This document shows positions 24,520 to 32,339 of a DNA stretch of 64,000 nt, in pieces. The notes under the pieces were generated by a model. The model saw only the letters and a list, made by a program, of their open reading frames with translations, was not told where the DNA came from and did no database searches. The stretch's first letter is position 1, and every line of letters starts with the position of its first letter. The translations under genes were made by a program, and so were the position numbers. The DNA comes from DAOUAT01 sp964551735 (GTDB lineage: Bacteria > Chloroflexota > Anaerolineae > CG2-30-64-16): NCBI GenBank assembly GCA_964551735.1, contig CAZKEF010000016.1, positions 1-64,000 on the forward strand, given 5' to 3'.

Positions 24520-26418
24520 ATGCTTGATTACGCCTGGTTGATGCTTGTCTTCCCCACGTTGGGGACCTTGATCATCGCCCTGTTCGGCACGCGACTGGGC
24601 AAGCGCGTGGTGGGGGTGTTGGCCCCGGCCATGGTGTTCCTCAGCTTCGGCGTGGCCGTGGCGATGTTTGCCACCATGCTGGGCCTGCCGGCCGAAGAGC
24701 GCCACCACGAGGTCCTACTGTGGCAGTGGATGGCAACCGGTAGCTTTAGCGTGGACATCGCGCTGCTGCTCGATCAACTTTCCGTCACCATGGCGCTGGT
24801 GGTGACCGGCGTGGGCTTCCTGATCCATGTCTATTCGATCGGCTATATGCACGATGACCCCCGCGTGCCGCGCTTCTTCGCGTTCCTCAACTTTTTCATC
24901 CTGATGATGTTGACGCTGGTGCTGGCGAACAACTACCTGCTGCTGTACGTTGGCTGGGAGGGCGTGGGTCTCGCGTCGTATCTGCTGATTGGCTTTTATT
25001 TCGAGAAGCCGTCCGCGGCCGATGCGGGCAAGAAGGCATTTATCGTCAACCGCATCGGCGATTTCGGCCTGGCGTTGGCCATCCTGTTCATGTGGACCAC
25101 CCTGGGCACGCTCCAGTTCAGCGGTGTGTTCGAGCAGGCCCCGGTGGTTTGGGGCGCAGGCAGCGCCATCGCGGTCACCGTCACCATGCTGCTGCTGTTG
25201 GCCGCCACCGGCAAGAGCGCGCAGATCCCGCTCTATGTCTGGTTGCCCGACGCCATGGAAGGCCCCACCCCAGTCTCGGCCTTGATCCATGCCGCCACCA
25301 TGGTCACGGCCGGCGTCTACATGATCGCACGCTCCGCGGTGCTGTTCGGCCTGGCGCCATCCAGCCAGGCCTGGGTCGCGTGGATCGGTGTACTCACGGC
25401 CCTGTTGGCTGCAACCATCGCCCTGACGCAAACCGATCTCAAGCGCATCCTGGCCTATTCCACCATCTCGCAGCTCGGCTACATGTTCCTGGGCGTGGGT
25501 GTGGGCGGCTACGCGGCCGGCATCTTCCATCTGGCGACCCACGCGTTTTTCAAGGCGCTGTTGTTCCTCGCGGCCGGCAGCGTGATGCACGCGCTGCACG
25601 GTGAGCTAGACATCCGCAAGATGGGCAACCTGCGGGCCAAGCTGCCCACCACCTATTGGACCTTCCTGGTGGGCGCGGCCGCGCTGGCCGGCATCCCGCT
25701 CCTTTCCGGCTTCTTCAGCAAAGATCATATCCTGTGGTACGCGTGGCAGAAGTCGCCCCTGCTGTGGGCCGTGGGCCTGGCAACCGCCGGGGTGACCGCG
25801 TTCTACTCGTTCCGGGCGGTGTTCGTCACTTTCTGGGGCCAGGAGCGCGACAAGAAGCTGTTCAGCCACGCGCACGAATCGCCCAAGGTGATGACCGTGC
25901 CGCTGATCATCCTGGCGGTCGGCGCAGCCCTCCTGGGCTACATCGGCCTGCCGCAACTCTCATTGATTGACGGCTGGCTGGAGCCGGTTTTCCACGTGGG
26001 CGAGAAGGCAGCCGAGGCGGCCCACGGCAGCGTGGCGCTGGAGTTCGTGCTGCTGGGCGTCTCGGCGCTCGTGGCGCTGGGCGGCGCGTACTTCGCCTAC
26101 CGGGCCTATGTAGTGAACACCGATATCCCGAAACGGGCGCGCGCCGCTTTCGGCTGGTTCGGCCGCCTGGTGGAGAACAAGTACTACGTGGATGAGGCGT
26201 ACAATATGGTCGTGGTGCAGCCACTGCGGGATTTGGGCGGCTGGCTGGCGCGGGCTTTCGATCAGGGCGGCATTGACGGCGCGGTCAACGGCCTGGCGGG
26301 CGTGACAGGTTGGGTGGGCACGCAAGCGCGGAAACTGCAGAGCGGCCTGGTGGGGCTGTATGCGCTATCCATCTTGTTGGGCGCGGTGGCGTTAGTAGCG
26401 TGGCTGGTCATCCGGTAG
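24520..26418 (+). CDS. nuoL: Complex I membrane subunit L (copy 2)
   Basis: The 632-residue NuoL has normal length. Motifs: DQLSVTMALVVTGVGFLIHVYSIGYM, YVGWEGVGLASYLLIGFYF with the conserved Glu, GKSAQIPLYVWLPDAMEGPTPVSALIH with the conserved Lys, and THAFFKALLFLAAGSVMHALHG. The ATG at 24520 follows GGAG and begins MLDYAWLM; the longer frame starts inside the palindromic spacer. Confidence 0.95.
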   Translation: MLDYAWLMLVFPTLGTLIIALFGTRLGKRVVGVLAPAMVFLSFGVAVAMFATMLGLPAEERHHEVLLWQWMATGSFSVDIALLLDQLSVTMALVVTGVGFLIHVYSIGYMHDDPRVPRFFAFLNFFILMMLTLVLANNYLLLYVGWEGVGLASYLLIGFYFEKPSAADAGKKAFIVNRIGDFGLALAILFMWTTLGTLQFSGVFEQAPVVWGAGSAIAVTVTMLLLLAATGKSAQIPLYVWLPDAMEGPTPVSALIHAATMVTAGVYMIARSAVLFGLAPSSQAWVAWIGVLTALLAATIALTQTDLKRILAYSTISQLGYMFLGVGVGGYAAGIFHLATHAFFKALLFLAAGSVMHALHGELDIRKMGNLRAKLPTTYWTFLVGAAALAGIPLLSGFFSKDHILWYAWQKSPLLWAVGLATAGVTAFYSFRAVFVTFWGQERDKKLFSHAHESPKVMTVPLIILAVGAALLGYIGLPQLSLIDGWLEPVFHVGEKAAEAAHGSVALEFVLLGVSALVALGGAYFAYRAYVVNTDIPKRARAAFGWFGRLVENKYYVDEAYNMVVVQPLRDLGGWLARAFDQGGIDGAVNGLAGVTGWVGTQARKLQSGLVGLYALSILLGAVALVAWLVIR

Positions 26419-26427
26419 CGAGGCGGA

Positions 26428-26742
26428 CATCCTGGACGAGCATCTGCTAGTCAGTGCCGCGAGCGTGATCATCCTGGGCATCGGCGCCCAATGTTCAGCG
26501 ACCTGGCGCAGGGGTTTGATGCCGGCCTACAGATCAAGACAACCCGCTTGACCAAGGAATTCGACTACAATGCGTTCCAGGCACACTACCAACAACGAGT
26601 TGTGCCCATGTTTCTGATCACGCAAGCCGGTGAGCTGATGGTTTTCACAACCGACTCGCGTCTGCGGCCTCAGCCAGGCCAGGTGCTCACAAGCCTGGTG
26701 TCAGCGACAAAGCTGCAGTCAAACTCATTGCCGGAACGGTGA
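26428..26742 (+). pseudogene. Remnant of a cation:proton antiporter gene
   Basis: In one frame 26434-26490 reads DEHLLVSAASVIILGIGAQ, which resembles the extreme N-terminus of NhaP/CPA-type antiporters. Immediately afterwards, in another frame (from 26491), comes FSDLAQGFDAGLQIK...VPMFLITQAGELMVF...PQPGQVL, which resembles the C-terminal cytosolic end of the same family. The several hundred residues between are missing, and the expected Met codon appears as CTG. The sequence thus looks like both ends of one gene joined by a deletion. It lies between nuoL2 and nuoM2. Identification rests on remembered family features only. Confidence 0.5.
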
Positions 26743-26747
26743 ATTCG

Positions 26748-28280
26748 ATGAATCTAAATTTCCCGTTATTGTCCCTGATCACATTCTTGCCCCTGGTGGG
26801 AGGATTAGTCTTGCTCGCCCTACCGGGAGAGCGACTGCAAAAATGGTGGGCGCTGTTGGTCAGCCTGGCGACCTTCGCCGCTTCCTGCCTGCTGTGGGCT
26901 TGGTGGAAGGCCGGTGAGGCAGGCATGCAGTTCGTCGAGAAGCTGCCCTGGGTGCCGCAGTTCGACATGCAGTATTTCCTGGGCGTGGATGGGCTCAGCC
27001 TCTTCCTGGTGCTGCTTACGACCTTCCTGACTGTGCTGGTGCTCCTGTTCTCCTGGGAAGGGGTAGAGAAGCGGCTGAAGTCATACCTGTTCTTGATGCT
27101 GCTGCTCGAAGCGGGCATGATCGGCGTCTTCCTGGCGCTGGACCTGGTGCTGTTCTATGTATTTTGGGAACTGACGCTGATCCCGATGTATTTCCTTATC
27201 GGCGGTTGGGGTGATCCGCACGGGACGTACAATTTCCTGGGCCGCGTGCTGCCATGGCGCATTTACGCGGCGCTCAAGTTCTTCCTTTACACCTTCGCCG
27301 GCAGCACGTTGATGTTGGTCGCCATCCTGGTGCTCTATCGCCAGGGGGGTACGTTTGATCTACTGGCACTGCAGGGGCTCGGCCTGAATGCCAACCTCCA
27401 GCTTTGGCTCTTCCTGGCATTTGGGCTGGGCTTCGCCATCAAGGTGCCGCTCTTCCCATTCCACACCTGGTTGCCCGATGCACACGTGGCCGCGCCCACT
27501 GGCGGCTCAGTGATCCTGGCCGGCGTGTTGCTGAAGATGGGGACGTACGGCTTCGTGCGCTTCTGCCTGCCGCTGTTCCCCGATGCCTCGCGTCAGCTCA
27601 TGCCCTGGGTGCTGGCGTTGTCCGTGATCGGCATCTTGTACGGCGCGTTGGTGGCGTTGGCGCAGCGGGACGTCAAGTCGCTGGTCGCCTACTCCTCGGT
27701 GGCACACCTGGGCTTCGTCACGCTGGGCATCTTCGCCTTGAACACGCAGGGCATCGCGGCCGGCACGCTGCAGATGATCAACCACGGCTTGAGCACCGGC
27801 GCCCTGTTCTTGATGGTCGGCATGTTGTACAACCGACGGCACACCCGCCAACTGGCGGACTTCGGCGGCCTGTGGAAGCAGATCCCGATGTATGGCTTCC
27901 TGTTTATCATCGTGGCGCTATCGTCGGCCGGGCTGCCGGGGCTGAACGGCTTCGTGGGCGAGTTCAACATCCTGCTAGGCGCATTTCAGACCAGCCGCGT
28001 CGCGGCCATCTTCGGCACCGTTGGCATCATCCTGGCTGCCTGGTATTTGCTCCATGCTGTGCGTCAGATGTTGCACGGCCCGTTGAATAAGCCCGAGAAC
28101 CAGAGCCTGCGCGACCTGAACCTGCGTGAAGTGCTCGTCCTGGCGCCGATCATCGTGCTCTTTTTCGTCATCGGCCTGTTCCCGAACCTGTTCCTGGACA
28201 AGATCAACCCATCGGCCCAGGCGGTAGTGGAGGCCCTGAACACGCCACGCCCGGCAGTGACCATGGTGGTGGATAAATGA
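26748..28280 (+). CDS. nuoM: Complex I membrane subunit M (copy 2)
   Basis: The 510-residue NuoM has MQYFLGVDGLSLFLVLLTTFL, DLVLFYVFWELTLIPMYFLIG, KVPLFPFHTWLPDAHVAAPTGGSVILAG and GLPGLNGFVGEFNILLG. ATG 26748 is preferred to the in-frame GTG at 26739, which would overlap the GGAACGG ribosome site. The gene follows the antiporter remnant, whose coding end it overlaps by a few bases in another frame region. Confidence 0.95.
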   Translation: MNLNFPLLSLITFLPLVGGLVLLALPGERLQKWWALLVSLATFAASCLLWAWWKAGEAGMQFVEKLPWVPQFDMQYFLGVDGLSLFLVLLTTFLTVLVLLFSWEGVEKRLKSYLFLMLLLEAGMIGVFLALDLVLFYVFWELTLIPMYFLIGGWGDPHGTYNFLGRVLPWRIYAALKFFLYTFAGSTLMLVAILVLYRQGGTFDLLALQGLGLNANLQLWLFLAFGLGFAIKVPLFPFHTWLPDAHVAAPTGGSVILAGVLLKMGTYGFVRFCLPLFPDASRQLMPWVLALSVIGILYGALVALAQRDVKSLVAYSSVAHLGFVTLGIFALNTQGIAAGTLQMINHGLSTGALFLMVGMLYNRRHTRQLADFGGLWKQIPMYGFLFIIVALSSAGLPGLNGFVGEFNILLGAFQTSRVAAIFGTVGIILAAWYLLHAVRQMLHGPLNKPENQSLRDLNLREVLVLAPIIVLFFVIGLFPNLFLDKINPSAQAVVEALNTPRPAVTMVVDK

Positions 28281-29725
28281 CTCTTCCAACTCTGAACTTG
28301 ATTGCCTTGCTGCCCCAGATCGTCTTGGTGGTGGTTGCGCTGATCGTGCTGATGCTCGACCTCGGCTTACGCGACAAGCGGCCCCTGGCATGGCTCAGCT
28401 TCCTGGCCGTGTTGGGTGCGCTGGCCGCAGTGCTGTTCGTCAAGCCGGCCGTGCCCGATTTCCAGGGCATGGCGTTGGCAGATGGCCTGGGGCTGTTCGC
28501 CGCAGCAGCGGTATTGCTCGCGGCCGGGTTGGCGCTGCTGCTGGCCATCGAGCGATCGGTCGACTTCACATCCCGGCAGGGCGCCCATTATGCCCTGCTG
28601 CTGCTGGCCACCGCCGGGATGTTGGCGATGGCCAAGGGCAACGATTTCCTGACCATCTTCCTCGGGCTGGAAGTTTTCTCGCTGTCGCTCTACATCCTGG
28701 TGGGGTTCAACCGCCAGGATGCACGCTCCAGCGAAGCAGCGTTGAAGTATTTCCTGCTGGGCGCGTTTGCCAGCGGCTTCTTCCTCTACGGCATCGCGCT
28801 GATCTACGGCGCCACGGGCAGCACCAACCTGGCCGCTATTCGGCAAGGCATCGCGCCGATGTCGGTTTCGCTGCCTTTCAAACCGCTGCTGCCGGTTGGC
28901 ATCGGCCTATTGTTGGTGGGTTATGGTTTCAAGATCGCGCTGGCGCCGTTCCACATGTGGACCCCTGACGTCTATCAGGGCGCGCCGACCTCGGTGACCG
29001 CGTTCATGTCGGTGACCACCAAAACCGCGGTCTTCGCCTCGCTGATCCGGGTGCTCAGCGCTGTCGTCACCTTCGAAAAGCCGTGGCTGCTGGCTTTGGC
29101 TGGGCTGGCGGCGTTGACCATGACAATCGGCAACCTGGCCGCGCTACGCCAGAGCAGCCTCAAGCGGATGCTGGCCTATTCCAGCATCGCGCACGCGGGC
29201 TACATCCTCACCGGCTTGGTGGCGAACAACGAACGAGGCTACCAGGGCGCGTTGTATTACCTGCTTGCCTACACCTTTATGAATCTGGGCGCATTCGCCG
29301 TGCTAGTGGCGGTGCAGCGCCGAGACCAGAACGACGTAACCGGGGAACAGATGCAGGGTTTGGCGGGCCGGAAGCCGGGGCTGGCGCTGATGATGGCTGT
29401 GTTCATGTTCGGCCTGACGGGCATCCCGCCGCTGGCCGGGTTCTTCGGCAAGCTGTACGTCTTCTCCGGCGCGGTGGATGCAGGACTGACCTGGCTCGCC
29501 ATCATCGGCGTGCTGAATAGCGCCATCGCCGCTTACTATTACCTGCGCGTCACCGTGTCCATGTACATGTCCGAGCCGACCGCCGCGGCTGAGCCCCCGA
29601 AGCCGGGCGCCGCAGTCTGGGCGACGGTCGCGCTGGCGGCCGCGGCCACGTTGATTCTGGGCGTGTGGCAGTGGCCGTGGATGCAAACCATCGCCAGCGC
29701 GGTGACGAACCTGGCCGCGCGCTAA
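28277..29725 (+). CDS. nuoN: Complex I membrane subunit N (copy 2)
   Basis: The 482-residue NuoN has FLTIFLGLEVFSLSLYILVG, SSEAALKYFLLGAFASGF, KIALAPFHMWTPDVYQGAPT and FGLTGIPPLAGFFGKLYVF. Its ATG overlaps the nuoM2 stop (ATGA), so translation is coupled. It is the last gene of the operon and is followed by a factor-independent terminator. Confidence 0.96.
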   Translation: MTLPTLNLIALLPQIVLVVVALIVLMLDLGLRDKRPLAWLSFLAVLGALAAVLFVKPAVPDFQGMALADGLGLFAAAAVLLAAGLALLLAIERSVDFTSRQGAHYALLLLATAGMLAMAKGNDFLTIFLGLEVFSLSLYILVGFNRQDARSSEAALKYFLLGAFASGFFLYGIALIYGATGSTNLAAIRQGIAPMSVSLPFKPLLPVGIGLLLVGYGFKIALAPFHMWTPDVYQGAPTSVTAFMSVTTKTAVFASLIRVLSAVVTFEKPWLLALAGLAALTMTIGNLAALRQSSLKRMLAYSSIAHAGYILTGLVANNERGYQGALYYLLAYTFMNLGAFAVLVAVQRRDQNDVTGEQMQGLAGRKPGLALMMAVFMFGLTGIPPLAGFFGKLYVFSGAVDAGLTWLAIIGVLNSAIAAYYYLRVTVSMYMSEPTAAAEPPKPGAAVWATVALAAAATLILGVWQWPWMQTIASAVTNLAAR

Positions 29726-29744
29726 CGCATCCACCTGAAATCAG

Positions 29745-29774
29745 CCAAGAGCCTGCTTCGGCAGGCTCTTTTGG
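29745..29774 (+). terminator. Terminator of the plus-strand nuo operon
   Basis: A stem CCAAGAGCCTGC / GCAGGCTCTTTTGG closes on a TTCG tetraloop, 20 bp after the nuoN2 stop. The T-rich tract is short and lies inside the descending arm. Confidence 0.75.
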
Positions 29775-29782
29775 TTAACGGC

Positions 29783-29811
29783 TTGTCAGTTTCTAGCGAT
29801 TAGGTTAGAAT
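29783..29811 (+). promoter_or_regulatory. Promoter of the amidohydrolase-CYTH gene
   Basis: TTGTCA (29783-29788) and TAGAAT (29806-29811) are spaced by 17 bp, 34 bp before the chosen start. Confidence 0.55.
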
Positions 29812-29845
29812 GCTGATTGTTCAATTGCATGTTCAAGGAAATGCC

Positions 29846-31816
29846 ATGTCAACCAACCCTCTTCTCCTCACCAACGCCATCGTCCTGACCATGGATGACG
29901 CGTTCACCCAATACGAGCCCGGCGCGGTTGCAGTGCAGGGCGATCAGATCGTGGCCGTGGGCCGCGAGGCCGACCTGCGCGGCCGGTTCCCCGCGGCCGC
30001 GACCATAGACTGCGGCGGCAAGGTGCTGATGCCGGGGCTGGTGAACGCGCACGGCCATGCGGCCATGGTGCTGCTGCGCGGCCTGGCCGACGACCTGCGC
30101 CTGGACGTCTGGTTGTTGGGCTACATGATGCCGGTGGAGCGCGAATACGTCACGCCGGAGTTTGTACGCCTGGGCACCCAGCTTGCCTGCGCCGAGATGA
30201 TCCGCTCCGGCACGACCTGCTTTGCGGACATGTACTACTTCGAGGACAGCGTGGCGCAGGCGACCGCCGACGCGGGGTTGCGCGGGGTGCTGGGCCAGTC
30301 GGTGCTGAAGTTCCCTGCGCCGGACGCCGCGTCGTACGAGGAATCGTTGGATCTGGCGCGCGCGTTCGTGCAGACCTGGAAGGGCCACCCGCTGGTCGTC
30401 CCGTCGGTGGCGCCCCACGCGCCCTACACCTGCCCGCCCGAGATCCTGCGCGCGTGCACGGCCCTAGCGGTCGAGTTCGATGTGCCGCTACAGATCCACC
30501 TGGCCGAGACCGCGTTGGAAGTGACTAACAGCCAGGCCGAGAACGGCATGACGGTGATCCCGCACGTGGAGCAGCACGGCATCTTCGGCGCAAAAGTGGT
30601 GGCCGCGCACTGCGTCCACGTGGACGGCCGTGAGATCCAGACGCTGCGCCGCCACAACGCGGGGGTAGCGCACAACCCCTCCTCCAACCTCAAGCTGGCC
30701 TCGGGGGTGGCGCCGGTGCGCGAGATGCTGAATGCCGGCCTGGCCGTGGGCATCGGCACCGACGGCGCGGCCTCCAACAACGACCTGGACATGTTCGAGG
30801 AGCTGCGCCTGGCCGCGCTAATCGCCAAAAACGCCAACAACGACCCCACCGTGCTCCCCGCGCGGCAGGCCGTGGCCATGGCCACCCGCCTGGGCGCGCG
30901 GGCGCTGCACATGGAAAAGCTGATCGGCTCGCTGGAGCCGGGCAAGCGCGCCGACCTGATCCTGGTGGACCTGGGGCGCGCCCACAACGCGCCCCACTTC
31001 CGCCGCGACCCGGAAGGCGTCTACGCGCAATTGGTCTACGCCGCGCACGCGCATGACGTCACCGACGTGATGGTGAACGGCCGGTGGGTGCTGCGCCAGG
31101 GCCAGTTGACCACCCTGGACGCCGCCGCGCTGATGGCGGAGGCGCAGGCGTATGCCCGCCGCATCGACGCGTTCCTGATCGCCCGGGAGCAGTCGGTTCT
31201 CTCCAAGCTGATCGCCATCGGCGGCGCGCAGGAGGCGGAGAGCTTCGAGGTGCAGGCCAAGGCGCGGCTGGCCGATCCGGCCTCGGTGCTGGCCGCGCTC
31301 TGCTGGCCCGACATCGAGATCCTGTACGAGCGCCACTACCGCGAGTACGACACCTACTTCTCCTTCGCCGACCCGGCCCAGGGGCAGTTGCGCTACCGGG
31401 AGGACGAGTTCATTGACGCCGACGGCAAGGTGAGCAACGTGCGTTACCGGCTGACGCTGCTGGGGCCGGCGCGCGAGGGCCGCTTCGAGAGCGACGTGCT
31501 GCTGTCGCGCTCCCGCTTCCTGGCGCCGGCCACCCACAGCCTGCGCTTCTACCGCGAGTACTTCAAGCCGTCGCGCGAGGTCTTCATCAAAAAGGATCGC
31601 CGGCGCTGGCGCGTGCTCTTCCGCGGCACCGAATTCTACATCAACCTGGACCGGATCGAGGAGCCGGACCTGGGCTATTTCATCGAGGCCAAGAGCCGCA
31701 CCTGGAGCCGCCGCGACGCTGAGCACAAAGCCGAGCTGGCCCACGAGCTCATCGCCTGCCTGGGCGCGGCGGACGCGGTGGCGGAGGATTATGTGGAGAT
31801 TGCGGGCGGGGAATAA
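29846..31816 (+). CDS. Amidohydrolase (MTA/SAH deaminase-type) fused to a CYTH-like domain
   Basis: The 656-residue protein starts with a complete metal-dependent amidohydrolase of the 5-methylthioadenosine/S-adenosylhomocysteine deaminase and chlorohydrolase type. Metal ligands are visible in NAHGHAAM, QIHLAETALE, AAHCVHVD and GIGTDGAASNNDLDMFEEL. From about residue 455 a second domain follows that looks like a CYTH/triphosphate tunnel enzyme: FEVQAKARL in place of the ExExK strand, HYREYDTYF, LRYREDEF, KKDRRRW and GYFIEAKSRTWS. The middle Glu of ExExK reads Gln. ATG 29846 follows AAGGAA. The substrate is not predictable from sequence alone; the gene is monocistronic. Confidence 0.85.
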   Translation: MSTNPLLLTNAIVLTMDDAFTQYEPGAVAVQGDQIVAVGREADLRGRFPAAATIDCGGKVLMPGLVNAHGHAAMVLLRGLADDLRLDVWLLGYMMPVEREYVTPEFVRLGTQLACAEMIRSGTTCFADMYYFEDSVAQATADAGLRGVLGQSVLKFPAPDAASYEESLDLARAFVQTWKGHPLVVPSVAPHAPYTCPPEILRACTALAVEFDVPLQIHLAETALEVTNSQAENGMTVIPHVEQHGIFGAKVVAAHCVHVDGREIQTLRRHNAGVAHNPSSNLKLASGVAPVREMLNAGLAVGIGTDGAASNNDLDMFEELRLAALIAKNANNDPTVLPARQAVAMATRLGARALHMEKLIGSLEPGKRADLILVDLGRAHNAPHFRRDPEGVYAQLVYAAHAHDVTDVMVNGRWVLRQGQLTTLDAAALMAEAQAYARRIDAFLIAREQSVLSKLIAIGGAQEAESFEVQAKARLADPASVLAALCWPDIEILYERHYREYDTYFSFADPAQGQLRYREDEFIDADGKVSNVRYRLTLLGPAREGRFESDVLLSRSRFLAPATHSLRFYREYFKPSREVFIKKDRRRWRVLFRGTEFYINLDRIEEPDLGYFIEAKSRTWSRRDAEHKAELAHELIACLGAADAVAEDYVEIAGGE

Positions 31817-31910
31817 GATTCCGATTTGTGGGTTCGGGTCAGGTGGAGTAAACTGGTGACATCGAATAGATGGTTTTGCCTGTTTTGTGGAACGATTGGA
31901 GGTTCGGCTG

Positions 31911-32135
31911 ATGACAGCAGCCGTCACCTTGGAACTGCCCGAAAACGTCCTGGTGCAAGCGCTAAAGCGTCTTTCGCCGGCGCGCCGCCAGCAGCTTTTG
32001 CGCCAGGCCGAAGCCAAATCTGAAATGTTGCCGGTCGTGCGCGTTGTGCCGGCGGCCGACCTGGACAAATGGACAGGACTGATTTCGGTCGGCGGAGATG
32101 CTTTAGAAGATAGCAGGCGCGTCTATGGCGAATAG
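31911..32135 (+). CDS. VapB-like antitoxin, toxin partner broken
   Basis: The 74-residue protein begins VTLELPENVLVQALKRLSPARRQQLL and ends ISVGGDALEDSRRVYGE, the arrangement of antitoxins paired with PIN-domain toxins. GGAGG lies before ATG 31911. The toxin reading frame overlaps its end but is only 34 codons long, so the antitoxin appears orphaned. Confidence 0.6.
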   Translation: MTAAVTLELPENVLVQALKRLSPARRQQLLRQAEAKSEMLPVVRVVPAADLDKWTGLISVGGDALEDSRRVYGE

Positions 32136-32229
32136 TGTCGTGCCTGGCACTTCGGTTCTCGACGGCGTCTTTTACCACGTAGCCTGGTTGAGACGTCGGG
32201 CATCCCCCACTTCGCCTTCTCCGTCCTGA
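32125..32229 (+). pseudogene. Truncated PIN-domain toxin remnant
   Basis: An ATG at 32125 overlaps the antitoxin by 11 bp and gives ANSVVPGTSVLDGVFYH, which resembles the first strand of a PIN toxin (normally V-x-D-T-S). The catalytic Asp is Gly here and the frame ends after 34 codons. The rest of the domain is absent. Confidence 0.45.
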
Positions 32230-32255
32230 CAGGCAGGGAGACGCATTTGGACAAA

Positions 32256-32280
32256 GGGCCTGCACAAAGCAGGCCTTTTC
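32256..32280 (+). terminator. Terminator candidate before the helicase gene
   Basis: GGCCTGC and GCAGGCC pair around ACAAA (32264-32268) and are followed by TTTTCCTT. Confidence 0.5.
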
Positions 32281-32339
32281 CTTACGCCTGTTTTGACGGT
32301 CCGTGATGCGCTTGAGCCAATCATGGGGGCAACACACGC

